This document shows, one piece after another, positions 38,423-47,688 of a DNA stretch of 64,000 nucleotides. The DNA is taken from positions 1,054,001 to 1,118,000 of the forward strand of contig NZ_CP069370.1 in NCBI RefSeq assembly GCF_019623905.1. Direction: 5' to 3'. A program made the translations under genes and the position numbers. Each line of letters begins with the position of its first letter. Within the stretch, counting starts at the first letter, position 1. The notes under the pieces are model-generated. The model searched no databases. It was not told the origin of the DNA and saw only the letters and a list, made by a program, of their open reading frames with translations. Source of the stretch: Neotabrizicola shimadae (lineage in GTDB: Bacteria > Pseudomonadota > Alphaproteobacteria > Rhodobacterales > Rhodobacteraceae).

Positions 38423-39022
38423 ATGGCCTTCACCCTTCCCGACCTTCCCTATGCCCATGACGCGCTGGCGCCCCTTGGCATGTCGAAGGAGACGCTGGAG
38501 TATCACCACGACCTGCACCACAAGGCCTATGTGGACAACCTGAACCGGTTGCTCATTGCCTCGGAATACGAAGCGATGAGCCTTGAGGACATCGTGACCA
38601 GCACCTACCAGGCCGGTGCGGTGGCGCAGAACGGCATCTTCAACAACGCCTCGCAGCACTGGAACCACAATCTGTTCTGGGAGATCATGGGGCCGGGCGA
38701 GAAGAAGATGCCGGGCGAGCTGGAACTGGCGCTGGCGGAAAGCTTCGGCTCGGTCGCCAAGTTCAAGGAAGATTTCGCCGCCGCCGGTGCCGGCCAGTTC
38801 GGCTCTGGCTGGGCCTGGCTCGTGAAGGACAAGGACGGCGCGCTGAAGATCACCAAGACCGAGAACGGCGTGAACCCGCTGTGCTTTGGCCAGACCGCGC
38901 TTCTGGGCTGCGATGTGTGGGAACACTCCTACTACATCGACTTCCGCAACAAGCGGCCGGCTTACCTGACCAACTTCCTGGAGAAGCTGGTGAACTGGGA
39001 GGCCGTTGCGGCCCGCCTGTAA
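38423..39022 (+). CDS. sodB: Superoxide dismutase, Fe type
   Basis: A 199-residue Fe/Mn superoxide dismutase turning superoxide to hydrogen peroxide and oxygen. Metal ligands are His28 (EYHHDLHHKAYV), the first His of SQHWNHN, and Asp and His of DVWEHSYYIDFRN. AAGAGQFGSGWAWLV with Gln in this position favours the iron form. There is no signal peptide, so it is cytoplasmic. The ribosome-binding site is CGAGGACAGGACC. A strong terminator follows. Confidence 0.93.
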   Translation: MAFTLPDLPYAHDALAPLGMSKETLEYHHDLHHKAYVDNLNRLLIASEYEAMSLEDIVTSTYQAGAVAQNGIFNNASQHWNHNLFWEIMGPGEKKMPGELELALAESFGSVAKFKEDFAAAGAGQFGSGWAWLVKDKDGALKITKTENGVNPLCFGQTALLGCDVWEHSYYIDFRNKRPAYLTNFLEKLVNWEAVAARL

Positions 39023-39045
39023 GGAGGATCGGCCTGAGGTCTGAG

Positions 39046-39073
39046 GGGCGCCCTGGTGGGCGCCCTTCTTCCT
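39046..39073 (+). terminator. Rho-independent terminator after sodB
   Basis: GGGCGCCC (39046-39053), loop TGGT, GGGCGCCC (39058-39065), then TTCTTCCT. The stem sequence is itself a palindrome. It lies 24 bases past the SOD stop. Confidence 0.8.
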
Positions 39074-39088
39074 AGGCCCGGGCAATGG

Positions 39089-39119
39089 AAAACGCCGCCG
39101 GAGCGATCCGGCAGCGTTT
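39089..39119 (-). terminator. Rho-independent terminator after the DUF992 gene
   Basis: On the minus strand AAACGC, TGCCGGA, loop TCGC, TCCGGCG and GCGTTTTCC form a long stem with one mismatched pair and end in a T-run. It lies 23 bases past the DUF992 stop and faces the sodB terminator. Confidence 0.75.
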
Positions 39120-39141
39120 GCCTGTCAGTGGTGGCGTGGGG

Positions 39142-39600
39142 TCACTTGATCTCGAGCGAGGAGATGCCGAGCGAGGCGCCGACGCCGACCATGCCCGAGA
39201 CCGAGATCGGTTGCAGCGTGATCGAGTTGCCGCCGCCGACCAGGACGTTGGCCGAGACGCCGCCGCCCACTTCGACCGCGCCCGAACCGCCGACATAGGT
39301 GCCCTTCAGCACGTCGGGCGAGTCGAGCTTGTCGGTCGGCGCGAGGACGCCCCAGACCATCGTGTTGTCCTTGGTGATGGAAAGGTTGACGCCCACTTCC
39401 TTCAGCACGGCGGTGTAGGTCTGCGTGTCGCCCGAGGTGGGCGTGAAGACGCAGGCGAATTCTTCCTTGGTGTAGACGATGTCGTTCTTGACGCCATCCA
39501 TCTTGCAGGTCAGTTCGCCGACCTTCACGCCGCCATCGGCATGTGCGGCGGAGGCGGCGAGGCCCATGGCGAGAACGAGGGCGGATACGGTGTACTTCAT
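39142..39600 (-). CDS. DUF992 exported protein
   Basis: A 152-residue protein with a Sec signal peptide (MKYTVSALVLAMGLAASAAHA, cut probably after AHA) and a DUF992 domain rich in beta strands and Gly/Val. Two cysteines (LTCKMDG and FACVFTP) likely form a disulfide. The C-terminal half is glycine-rich. DUF992 proteins are periplasmic, often highly expressed, and of unknown role. It stands alone, with its own terminator and a promoter region of three adjacent palindromes. Confidence 0.85.
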   Translation of the reverse strand: MKYTVSALVLAMGLAASAAHADGGVKVGELTCKMDGVKNDIVYTKEEFACVFTPTSGDTQTYTAVLKEVGVNLSITKDNTMVWGVLAPTDKLDSPDVLKGTYVGGSGAVEVGGGVSANVLVGGGNSITLQPISVSGMVGVGASLGISSLEIK

Positions 39601-39620
39601 GCTCGATGATCCCTGATTGT

Positions 39621-39653
39621 ACGGGACGGTCCCGTGGTGCGCACCATATATGG
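39621..39653. promoter_or_regulatory. Three adjacent palindromes upstream of the DUF992 gene
   Basis: Between 39621 and 39653 lie ACGGGAC-G-GTCCCGT, GGTGCGCACC (39636-39645) and CCATATATGG (39644-39653). They start 21 bases before the DUF992 start. The AT-rich last one may include the -10 box on the minus strand. They probably mark operator and promoter of the DUF992 gene. Confidence 0.45.
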
Positions 39654-39702
39654 GAGGTTCCGCCGGGGAAAGCCTGAGATGTCGCGACCTGTGGGCGATC
39701 GG

Positions 39703-40359
39703 TCAGATCAGGCCGACGAGACGCGCGGCTTCCTGCCGGGGGTCGGCAAGGGCGGAGCGATCCTCGCCGGGGAAGAAGCGGGCGCGGGTGGCGGTGGGCA
39801 TGGGCGCCGGGGTTTCGACCAGGACGCGGGGGCCGATGCGGGCGGTTTCGGCTTGCCAGCTGCGGGCCAGCGCGATCTGCGCGGCCTTGGTGGCGCCATA
39901 GGCGCCGAAGAACTTCTGTCCCGCGCGGGGGTCGTCGAGGAAGAGCGCGCTGCCCTGGCCGGCGCGCAGGAGCGGTTCGACCATGGGGATCAGCATTCCG
40001 GTGGCGCGGACATTGGTGGCGATGGATTTCTCCCAGTCCTTCTGGTCGAGCGAGCCCATCGGCGCGAGTGGGGCCGCGTGGACGGCGGGATGGATCCAGA
40101 GGTGCAGGGCACCCCACCGGTCGTAGATCGAGCGGCAGAGGTGGCGCATGGCGTCGTCGTTCGTGATGTCCATCGGCGCAAGGGTCAGGCCGCCCGCGCC
40201 GGGCAGGCCAGCGGCCTTGACCCGGTCATCGAGCTCTTCCAGACCGCCCACGGTTCGGGCGACGGCGACAACGTGCCACCCGCGCAGCGCCAGCTGCTCG
40301 GCAAGGGCGGCGCCAAGGCCGCGCGAGGCTCCGGTGACGAGGGCAAGGCGTTGGGACAT
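39703..40359 (-). CDS. Short-chain dehydrogenase/reductase
   Basis: A 218-residue SDR with the N-terminal cofactor motif VTGASRGLGAALAE (TGxxxGxG), NVRATGML in the NAG position, and the catalytic YGATK (Tyr and Lys of YxxxK). The usual catalytic serine position reads LFLDDPRAG, so an Asp may take its place. It is similar to YciK-like SDRs of unknown substrate. ATG 40359 has CATGGGGTTTCC upstream with no clear purine-rich site. It is the last gene of the radA-purF row. Confidence 0.8.
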   Translation of the reverse strand: MSQRLALVTGASRGLGAALAEQLALRGWHVVAVARTVGGLEELDDRVKAAGLPGAGGLTLAPMDITNDDAMRHLCRSIYDRWGALHLWIHPAVHAAPLAPMGSLDQKDWEKSIATNVRATGMLIPMVEPLLRAGQGSALFLDDPRAGQKFFGAYGATKAAQIALARSWQAETARIGPRVLVETPAPMPTATRARFFPGEDRSALADPRQEAARLVGLI

Positions 40360-40460
40360 GGGGTTTCCAGATTGCTTGCGGCGCACCGGGCGGCCCCTTT
40401 CGGGGCCATGCGCCAGGATGCTGGGGGGATAGGGGAGCGGCCGCCCGAGGGCAAGACCGG

Positions 40461-40832
40461 TCAGCCGCGTCGGCCGTAGCCTGCGGCGATTTCGTCCTGC
40501 CTGAGACGCAGGATTGCGTCGAGCAGCGCGTCGGGCAGCGGGTGGGCGGGGGTGAAGAGCACGCCGCTTTTCGAGGTCTTGAACGGGGCGCAGTCGATCA
40601 GCGGGATGACCGAGCCGGAATGGGGATAGAGACCGAGGTGCCGCGCAAAGGCGGCATAGCCCACGACCATCTTGCCCTTCGGCCCCGGCTGGCGGAAGCC
40701 GGGCATGGCATAGCTGAGACATTCGATGTGGTCGGGCAGGCGGGACTTCAGGCGTTTGCGCAGGTCTTCAAGCGCATCGCGTTGGTCCTGGGGGAGGCCG
40801 GCGAGATAGGCGTCGACCTCCGCCGCGGTCAT
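40461..40832 (-). CDS. DUF1801 (YdhG/YjbR-like) protein
   Basis: A 123-residue protein of the DUF1801 family. Typical marks are AYLAGLPQDQRDALEDLRKR at the N-terminus, SYAMPGFRQPG in the middle and GYAAFARHLGLYPHSG. These are related to the frataxin/iron-chaperone-like YdhG fold; function is not established. It starts in an ATGA overlap with purF, so it is translated with it. Confidence 0.8.
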   Translation of the reverse strand: MTAAEVDAYLAGLPQDQRDALEDLRKRLKSRLPDHIECLSYAMPGFRQPGPKGKMVVGYAAFARHLGLYPHSGSVIPLIDCAPFKTSKSGVLFTPAHPLPDALLDAILRLRQDEIAAGYGRRG

Positions 40833-42292
40833 TCCGCAGCCTTCATCTGGAAGCCTTCCTCGATCTTGTCGAAGGGTGCCACCGGGTAGTCGCCCGAGAA
40901 GCAGGCGTCGCAGAAGCGGGGGGCCTTTGGGTCGCGGCCCGCGGCTTCGCCGGCGGCGCGGTACAATCCGTCGAGCGAGATGAACTTCAGGCTGTCCACA
41001 CCGATCCAGTCGCGCATCTCGTCTTCGGACATGGTGGCGGCGAGAAGCTTGGACCGTTCGGGCGTATCGACGCCATAGAAGCAGGGCCAGGCGGTTGGGG
41101 GCGAGGCGATGCGGAAGTGCACCTCTGCCGCGCCGGCTTCGAGGATCATGTCCTTGATCTTGCGGCTGGTGGTGCCGCGCACGACCGAATCGTCCACCAG
41201 GATCACCCGCTTGCCCTTGATCAGTGCGCGGTTGACGTTGAGCTTGAGCCGGACACCCATGTTGCGGATGGATTCCGTGGGCTCGATGAAGGTGCGGCCC
41301 ATGTACTGGTTGCGGATGATCCCCATGGCATAGGGGATGCCGCTTTCCTGGCTGTAGCCGATGGCGGCCGGTGTGCCCGAATCTGGCACGGGGCAGACGA
41401 GATCGGCCTCGACCGGCGCTTCGCGCGCCAGTTCCACGCCGATCTGGCGGCGGGTTTCATAGACCGAGCGGCCGCCGATGATGCTGTCGGGGCGCGAGAA
41501 ATAGACCTGTTCGAAGATGCAGAAGCGCGAGGGGGCGGGCGTGAAGGGGCGGGTGCTTTCGACCTTGTTGCCTTCGATGATGACCATCTCGCCCGGTTCG
41601 ATTTCCCGCACGAAGTCGGCGCCGATGATGTCGAGACCGCAAGTTTCCGACGAGAGTGCCCAACCGGAATCGCCCACGCGGCCCAGGACCAGCGGGCGCA
41701 CGCCCAGGGGATCGCGCACGCCGATGAGTTTCGTGCGCGTCATGGCGACGACCGAGAAGGCGCCTTCGACCCGGCGCAGCGCGTCCTTGATGCGTTCGGC
41801 GATGGTCTTCTGGATCGACCGCGCCATCAGGTGGATGATGCATTCGCTGTCGGATGAGGACTGGAAGATCGAGCCACGCTCGATCAGTTCCCGGCGGAGT
41901 GCCGCCGCATTGGTGAGGTTGCCGTTGTGCGCGATGGCGCAGCCGCCCATCGAGAATTCGCCGAAGAAGGGCTGCACGTCGCGAATGGCCGTCGCGCCCT
42001 TGGAGCCGGCGGTGGAATAGCGGACATGGCCGATGGAGATGGAGCCTGGCAGGGTTGCCATCACATCGGCCTTGGTGAAGTTGTCGCGCACGTAGCCGAA
42101 GCGGCGGGCCGAGTTGAAGCCGTCTTCCGGGTCATAGGTGACGATGCCACCCGCTTCCTGGCCGCGATGTTGCAGCGCATGGAGACCGAGGGCCACGAAG
42201 TTCGCGGCATCGGCGAGGCCCACCACGCCGAAGACGCCACACTCTTCCTTGAGCTTGTCGTCATCGAAGGGGTGGGAGAGGAACGGGCGCAT
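40829..42292 (-). CDS. purF: Amidophosphoribosyltransferase
   Basis: The enzyme makes phosphoribosylamine from PRPP and glutamine, the committed step of purine synthesis. The 487-residue protein begins with a short propeptide; cleavage before Cys18 (EECGVFG) frees the N-terminal nucleophile Cys. The PRPP-binding loop is RVILVDDSVVRGTTS. C-terminal cysteines near CFYGVDT and CDACFSG recall the iron-sulfur-type enzymes of the Bacillus kind. ATG 42292 follows TCGGAGGCCCC. It lies downstream of cvpA on the same strand, as in many bacteria. Confidence 0.94.
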   Translation of the reverse strand: MRPFLSHPFDDDKLKEECGVFGVVGLADAANFVALGLHALQHRGQEAGGIVTYDPEDGFNSARRFGYVRDNFTKADVMATLPGSISIGHVRYSTAGSKGATAIRDVQPFFGEFSMGGCAIAHNGNLTNAAALRRELIERGSIFQSSSDSECIIHLMARSIQKTIAERIKDALRRVEGAFSVVAMTRTKLIGVRDPLGVRPLVLGRVGDSGWALSSETCGLDIIGADFVREIEPGEMVIIEGNKVESTRPFTPAPSRFCIFEQVYFSRPDSIIGGRSVYETRRQIGVELAREAPVEADLVCPVPDSGTPAAIGYSQESGIPYAMGIIRNQYMGRTFIEPTESIRNMGVRLKLNVNRALIKGKRVILVDDSVVRGTTSRKIKDMILEAGAAEVHFRIASPPTAWPCFYGVDTPERSKLLAATMSEDEMRDWIGVDSLKFISLDGLYRAAGEAAGRDPKAPRFCDACFSGDYPVAPFDKIEEGFQMKAAE

Positions 42293-42390
42293 GGGGCCTC
42301 CGAATCCTTGCATGTGACGCGCCCCATTTAGGGCGCGCCGGGACGGAAGTCACCCCCTCATGCGGTGACGATGCTGCGATGCGGCAGGGA

Positions 42391-43029
42391 TCAGTTGCCG
42401 GGGGCGGGCGCGGGTTCGACCGGGGCAGGTTCTGCTGCCGGTTCCGCAGGCGCGGCCGGGGCGACCGGGGTGCCTGGCGCGGGGCAGGAGGCGACCAGCG
42501 CCTCGTACTGGCGGACGATCCAGCCGGGGGCGTCTTCGGGCACGTTTTCGTCGATCTTGGCCTGGAACGAGGCGAAGACCTTGGCCGAGCGCGAGTCGTC
42601 CACCATGGGCACGGTGTTGGCGGCGACGGCGCGGTCATAAACGAGGAAGGCGATGGCCACCAGGACCACGCCGCGCAGTACGCCGAAGAGGAAGCCGAGC
42701 GCCTGGTCGAGCCCGCCGAGGACCGAGCGCTGCACCACCGAGGAAAAAAGCGGCGTGAAGAGCGCGGCGATGACGAGGCCGATGGCGAAGACGGCGGCGA
42801 AGGCGGCGATCACCGACAGTTCGCAGCTGTCGCCCAGGAAATCGCCGATCACCGGAGCCTCGCGCACCAGAGGCTCGGCCGCGGGGGCGAAGACGAAGGC
42901 GAGCACGGCGGCACCGACCCAGCCCGCGATCGCCAGAACCTCGCGCACCAGGCCGCGCGAATAGGCGAGCACGGCCGAGAGCACGATGATGCCCGCGACC
43001 ACCGCGTCGATGAGGGTGAAACCGTCCAT
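42391..43029 (-). CDS. cvpA: CvpA family membrane protein
   Basis: A 212-residue protein with four hydrophobic helices in residues 1-125 (IDAVVAGIIVLSAVLAYSRG at the start is the CvpA signature) and a cytoplasmic tail. The tail ends in a Pro/Ala/Glu-rich stretch (residues 175-212). Known homologues are needed for colicin V production and envelope stress tolerance. cvpA next to purF is a classic pairing. It follows radA by 22 bases. Confidence 0.88.
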   Translation of the reverse strand: MDGFTLIDAVVAGIIVLSAVLAYSRGLVREVLAIAGWVGAAVLAFVFAPAAEPLVREAPVIGDFLGDSCELSVIAAFAAVFAIGLVIAALFTPLFSSVVQRSVLGGLDQALGFLFGVLRGVVLVAIAFLVYDRAVAANTVPMVDDSRSAKVFASFQAKIDENVPEDAPGWIVRQYEALVASCPAPGTPVAPAAPAEPAAEPAPVEPAPAPGN

Positions 43030-43051
43030 GCCTACCGCTCCTGCCGGGGGG

Positions 43052-44410
43052 TCAGCCCGCCCCGAACATCTGTCCGACCATCGCCGTCAGATCGGGCATT
43101 TCCGTGACTGTGATGCCCGGATGCTCGCCGGTTTTTGACCGGGACGGCGCAATGGCCCGTGAGAAACCAAGTTTCGACGCCTCTTTCAACCGGTTTTCGG
43201 TCTGGCCCACGGGGCGCAGCGCGCCCGAGAGGCTGATCTCGCCGAAAAGCACGGTATCTGGCGGAATTGCCACATCCTCTCGCGCCGACAGGAGGGCCGC
43301 CGCCACGGCGACATCGGCGGCGGGTTCGGTGACTCGCAAGCCGCCGGCGACGTTGAGGAAGACATCCAGCCCCGCGAAGGGGATGCCGCAGCGCGCCTCG
43401 AGCACGGCGAGAATGGTGGAGAGGCGGCCGGAGTCGAGCCCGACGACGGTGCGGCGCGGGGTGCCGAGGGGTGAAGGAGCAACGAGGGCCTGGATTTCGG
43501 TCAGGACCGGGCGCGTTCCTTCGATGCCGGCGAAGACGGCAGAGCCGGCGGTGGGGGCGCCGCGTTCGGAGAGGAAGAGCGCGGAGGGGTTGGTGACCTC
43601 GGACAGGCCCGCGCCCGTCATCTCGAACACGCCGATCTCGTCGGCGGGGCCGAAGCGGTTCTTCACCGCGCGCAGGATGCGGAACTGGTGGCCGCGCTCC
43701 CCCTCGAAATAGAGGACGCAGTCGACCATGTGTTCCACCACGCGGGGGCCGGCGATCTGGCCGTCCTTGGTGACGTGGCCCACGAGGATGACCGCCACGC
43801 CGCGCCGCTTGGCGAAGGTGACAAGCTCGTGCGCGGCGGCGCGGACCTGGGAGACCGAGCCGGGCGCGGCCTCGACCGAATCGAGCCACATGGTCTGGAT
43901 CGAATCGATGATGGCGAGGCCGGGGCGTTCGGCATCGAGCGTGGTGAGGATGTCGCGCAGGCTGGTCTCAGCCGCGAGTTTCACCGGGGCGTCCGAGAGG
44001 CCGAGCCGCGCGGCGCGCATCCGCACCTGGGCCGAGGCTTCCTCGCCCGAGATGTAGAGGCAGGACAGGCCGCGGCGGGCGTAAGCCGCGGTGGCCTGCA
44101 AAAGGAGCGTGGACTTGCCGATGCCGGGATCGCCGCCGACGAGGATGGCCGAGGCGGGGACGAGGCCGCCGCCGAGCACGCGGTCCAGTTCGGACAGGCC
44201 CGAGGCGATGCGGGGCGGGGGCGGTTCGGCGGTCGAGAGGTCGGACAGCGCGATGCTGCGGCCCTTCAGCGTGGGGCCCTTGGGTCCGGCGGAGAGGGGC
44301 GCCTCTTCCACGATGGAGTTCCAGGCGCCGCAGGCGTCGCAGCGGCCCGCCCATTTGCGATGGACGGCGCCGCAGGCGGTGCAGGTGAAGCTGGCGGCTG
44401 GCCTGGCCAT
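43052..44410 (-). CDS. radA: DNA repair protein RadA
   Basis: A 452-residue ATPase that drives branch migration in recombinational repair. It has the N-terminal zinc finger Cys10/Cys13/Cys24/Cys27, Walker [11 protein letters not shown] (about 90-99), the RadA-specific KNRFG motif in [13 protein letters not shown], and a C-terminal Lon-like domain. It is the first gene of the radA-cvpA-purF row. Upstream, 99 bases separate it from tyrS on the same strand. Confidence 0.95.
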   Translation of the reverse strand: MARPAASFTCTACGAVHRKWAGRCDACGAWNSIVEEAPLSAGPKGPTLKGRSIALSDLSTAEPPPPRIASGLSELDRVLGGGLVPASAILVGGDPGIGKSTLLLQATAAYARRGLSCLYISGEEASAQVRMRAARLGLSDAPVKLAAETSLRDILTTLDAERPGLAIIDSIQTMWLDSVEAAPGSVSQVRAAAHELVTFAKRRGVAVILVGHVTKDGQIAGPRVVEHMVDCVLYFEGERGHQFRILRAVKNRFGPADEIGVFEMTGAGLSEVTNPSALFLSERGAPTAGSAVFAGIEGTRPVLTEIQALVAPSPLGTPRRTVVGLDSGRLSTILAVLEARCGIPFAGLDVFLNVAGGLRVTEPAADVAVAAALLSAREDVAIPPDTVLFGEISLSGALRPVGQTENRLKEASKLGFSRAIAPSRSKTGEHPGITVTEMPDLTAMVGQMFGAG

Positions 44411-44509
44411 TGGCCTACGATCCTTGTGCGAGGTATCGGGGTGGGCGGGAGTCTTCGCGGACCGTCCGGTTGCCGGCGTTGTCGCGGGAAACGCGCCCTC
44501 CCCAGGCGG

Positions 44510-45760
44510 TCACTCCAGCACCACCAGGGCGTGGCGCTTGCGGCCTGCGGTCAGCTTCACCGGATCGGCCAGTTCGCCCGCGTGCAGCACCTTCGACGGG
44601 TCGCTGACCAGATCGTCGTTCATCCGCGCGCCGCCTTCGGCGATCAGCCGCTTGGCGTCCTTGCCCGATTTTGCGAGGCCCGCGCGCACGAAGAGCTGGG
44701 CCAGCGAGATGCCGTCCATGACATCCGCCGCATGGAGCGTGACCGTGGGCAGGTCGTCGCCGATGCCGCCCTTTTCGAAGACCTCGCGCGCCGTGGCCTC
44801 GGCGGCCCTTGCCGCCTCTTCCCCGTGCAGGAGCGTGGTGGCGATGTTGGCGAGCAGGATCTTGGCCTGGTTGATCTCGGACCCTTCCAGGGCACCCAGG
44901 CGATCGCATTCCTCGACCGGGAGTTCGGTGAAGATCTTCAGGAACCGGCCCACGTCGGCATCGGTGGTGTTGCGCCAGAATTGCCAGAATTCGTAGGGCG
45001 ACAGCATCTCGCCGTTGAGCCAGACCGCGCCCGAGGCCGACTTGCCCATCTTGCGGCCGTCGGAGGTGGTCAGAAGCGGCGTGGTGAGGCCGAAGATTTC
45101 CTTGTCGATCACCCGTCGCGTCAGGTCGATGCCGTTGATGATGTTGCCCCACTGGTCCGACCCGCCCATCTGCAGCAGGCAGCCGTAGCGGCGGTGGATT
45201 TCCAGGAAGTCGTAGGCCTGCAGGATCATGTAGTTGAATTCGAGGAAGCTGAGCGACTGTTCGCGGTCGAGCCGGGACTTCACCGATTCAAAGGACAGCA
45301 TCCGGTTGACGCTGAAATGCCGGCCGATGTCGCGCAGGAAATCGAGGTAGTTCAGCCCGTCCAGCCATTCGGCATTGTTCAGCATGATGGCATCGGTCGC
45401 GCCACCGCCGTAGGAGAGGTAGCGCGCGAAAACCTGCTTCAGGCCGGCGATGTTCTCGTCGATCTTTTCCGGCGTGAGCAGCGGGCGCTCCTCGGACCGG
45501 AAGGAGGGATCGCCCACCTTGGTCGTGCCGCCGCCCATGAGCGTGATCGGCTTGTGTCCGGTCTTTTGCAGCCAGCGCAAGACCATGATGTTCATCAGGT
45601 GGCCGACATGCAGGCTGGGCGCCGTGGCGTCGTAACCGATGTAGGCAGGCACCACCCCCTTGACCAGCGCCTCGTCGAGGCCCTGATAATCGGTGCAATC
45701 GGCCAGGAAGCCGCGCTCGATCATCACGCGCAGGAAATCGGATTTGGGGTGGTAGGTCAT
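44510..45760 (-). CDS. tyrS: Tyrosyl-tRNA synthetase
   Basis: A 416-residue class I synthetase charging tRNA-Tyr. The HIGH-like motif is [10 protein letters not shown], the KMSKS-like one [10 protein letters not shown], and GGSDQWGNI binds tyrosine. The C-terminal S4-like RNA-binding domain includes [21 protein letters not shown] start at ATG 45760 ([10 protein letters not shown]); ATG 45775 is also possible and neither has a strong ribosome-binding site. It is divergent from anmK, 57 bases apart. Confidence 0.94.
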   Translation of the reverse strand: MTYHPKSDFLRVMIERGFLADCTDYQGLDEALVKGVVPAYIGYDATAPSLHVGHLMNIMVLRWLQKTGHKPITLMGGGTTKVGDPSFRSEERPLLTPEKIDENIAGLKQVFARYLSYGGGATDAIMLNNAEWLDGLNYLDFLRDIGRHFSVNRMLSFESVKSRLDREQSLSFLEFNYMILQAYDFLEIHRRYGCLLQMGGSDQWGNIINGIDLTRRVIDKEIFGLTTPLLTTSDGRKMGKSASGAVWLNGEMLSPYEFWQFWRNTTDADVGRFLKIFTELPVEECDRLGALEGSEINQAKILLANIATTLLHGEEAARAAEATAREVFEKGGIGDDLPTVTLHAADVMDGISLAQLFVRAGLAKSGKDAKRLIAEGGARMNDDLVSDPSKVLHAGELADPVKLTAGRKRHALVVLE

Positions 45761-45817
45761 GGTGTGCTCGTGCATGGGATGGGCAGGGGTATAAGACGCC
45801 GTGGGGAGAAGGGAAAG

Positions 45818-46924
45818 ATGCTGAGGGGCGGCGCGGTCTGGGCGCTTGGCACGATGTCGGGCACCTCGCTGGACGGGGTGGATGCGGCGATGCTGCTGAC
45901 CGATGGCAGCCGGGTGCTTGAATTCGGTCCCACGGCCTATCGCCCCTATTCCGAGGCCGAGCGGGCGGTGATCCGGGCGACCTTCGGACGCTGGCCGGGC
46001 GAGCCGGGCGTGGCCGAGGCGGCGGAAGTGGTGGAGACCGCCCATGCAGAGCTGATGGCGCGGTTTTCCGGGGTGGAGATCGCGGGGTTCCATGGCCAGA
46101 CCCTGGCGCATGAGCCGCGCGGGCGCGGCACGCATCAGGCGGGCAATGGCGCTCTGCTGGCCGAGGTGCTGGGGATGCCGGTGGTCTGGGACTTCCGGTC
46201 GTCCGATGTGGAACTGGGCGGGCAGGGCGCGCCGCTGGCGCCCTTCTATCACCATGCGCTCGCCCGCCATGCCGGCGAGGCGCTGCCGGTGGCTTTCCTG
46301 AACTTGGGCGGCGTGGGCAATGTTACCTGGGTGGACCCGCGCCATGCCGCGCCCGAGGAGCCGGGAGCGTTGCTGGCCTTTGACACGGGGCCGGCCAATG
46401 CGCCGGTGAATGACCTGATGCTGGCGCGGCTTGGGCAGGCGCAGGATGAAGGCGGCGCGCTGGCGGCTGCGGGCCGGGTGGATGCGGCGGTCGTGACGGC
46501 CTTTCTGGAACATCCGTATTTCTACCGGATGCCGCCGAAATCCCTGGATCGCAACGACTTCCACGGCATTCTTGATGCCGTGCGCGAATTGTCCGACGCC
46601 GACGCCGCGGCGACGCTGGTGGCGGCTGCGGCGGCGGCCGTGGCGCGGGGGGCTGAGCATTTCCCTGCCCCCGTGGCGCGGGTGCTGGTGACGGGCGGGG
46701 GGCGGCGCAACGCGGCGATGATGGAGGCGCTGGCGAGCCGCATGGCGGCCGAAGTGCAGCCGGTCGAGGCCCTTGGCTTCGATGGCGACATGCTGGAGGC
46801 GCAGGCTTTTGCCTATCTCGCTGTGCGCGTGGCGCGGGGACTGCCGACCTCTGCCCCCGGCACGACCGGCGTTGCAGCGGCGGTCGGGGGCGGCAAAGTG
46901 AGCCGGCCGGGAGAGAGCGCGTGA
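45818..46924 (+). CDS. anmK: Anhydro-N-acetylmuramic acid kinase
   Basis: A 368-residue kinase that opens and phosphorylates anhydroMurNAc from recycled peptidoglycan. [16 protein letters not shown] near the N-terminus binds ATP phosphates, [10 protein letters not shown] and [14 protein letters not shown] hold the catalytic Asp and sugar-binding residues, and VTGGGRRN is the C-terminal ATP loop. ATG 45818 follows GGGGAGAAGGGAAAG. Divergence from tyrS is common among proteobacteria. Its stop overlaps the GTG start of a sulfotransferase-like gene. Confidence 0.93.
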   Translation: MLRGGAVWALGTMSGTSLDGVDAAMLLTDGSRVLEFGPTAYRPYSEAERAVIRATFGRWPGEPGVAEAAEVVETAHAELMARFSGVEIAGFHGQTLAHEPRGRGTHQAGNGALLAEVLGMPVVWDFRSSDVELGGQGAPLAPFYHHALARHAGEALPVAFLNLGGVGNVTWVDPRHAAPEEPGALLAFDTGPANAPVNDLMLARLGQAQDEGGALAAAGRVDAAVVTAFLEHPYFYRMPPKSLDRNDFHGILDAVRELSDADAAATLVAAAAAAVARGAEHFPAPVARVLVTGGGRRNAAMMEALASRMAAEVQPVEALGFDGDMLEAQAFAYLAVRVARGLPTSAPGTTGVAAAVGGGKVSRPGESA

Positions 46925-47688
46925 ACGCCCCGGTTCCGTCGTCCTGGCGGCTGCGCGATGCGCCGCTGAACTGGGCCGCGCACAGCCTTCTGCCCTTCTA
47001 CCGGCGCTTTCCCTATGCCGGGCAGATGCCGATCACCAAGGTCGATCCGCGCGGCGTGGTGATCCCGACCGAGCGGGTCTTCTACAACCGGATTCCCAAG
47101 GCTGCCAATTCCACCGTGGTGGCGGAACTGGCAGCGCAAAGCGCCTATCGCCCGCTTCTGGAGCGCGGGACCGATGCGAAATCTCGCTTTCCCCGGCCTT
47201 CGCTCATGGGCCGGGCGATGGTGGAGGATCTGGCGCGCGACTGGTTCACCTGCACGCTGGTACGGCATCCGGTGACGCGGACGCTGTCGGCCTATCTAGA
47301 CAAGATCGCCGGCCGGACCATGCAGTCACGCCTGTTCTACCGCTGGTTCGGCACCGAGCGGGAGCCGAGCTTTACCGACTTCTGCCGCTATTTGCAGGCG
47401 GGCGGGTTGTGGCACGACATGCATTGGGCGCCGCAAAGCGGGATTCTGCTGTTGCCGCTGGAGCGGTTCGACCTGATCGGCCGGTTCGAGCGGCTGGAAG
47501 CGGATCTGGGGCGCATCGTGACCCTGGGCTTCGGGCCGGATCACCGGCTGGTGTTCCGCCGCGCTGGGCCGGGGCCGACCGGGGCGGGCGAACGCGCCGC
47601 GACCCTGGTGACGGACGAGGCGCGGGACATCCTTGCCCGCCTGTATGCCGAGGATTTCCGCGCCTTCGGTTACGATCCGGCGGCCTGA
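46921..47688 (+). CDS. Sulfotransferase family protein (carbohydrate type)
   Basis: A 255-residue protein of the HNK-1/sulfotransferase-2 kind. The 5'-phosphosulfate loop is [10 protein letters not shown] and the 3'-phosphate region [15 protein letters not shown], which binds PAPS. It should move a sulfate from PAPS to a sugar or lipid hydroxyl; the acceptor is unknown. It starts by GTG in a GTGA overlap with anmK, implying coupled translation. Its last 19 bases overlap convergent rarD. Confidence 0.82.
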   Translation: MNAPVPSSWRLRDAPLNWAAHSLLPFYRRFPYAGQMPITKVDPRGVVIPTERVFYNRIPKAANSTVVAELAAQSAYRPLLERGTDAKSRFPRPSLMGRAMVEDLARDWFTCTLVRHPVTRTLSAYLDKIAGRTMQSRLFYRWFGTEREPSFTDFCRYLQAGGLWHDMHWAPQSGILLLPLERFDLIGRFERLEADLGRIVTLGFGPDHRLVFRRAGPGPTGAGERAATLVTDEARDILARLYAEDFRAFGYDPAA

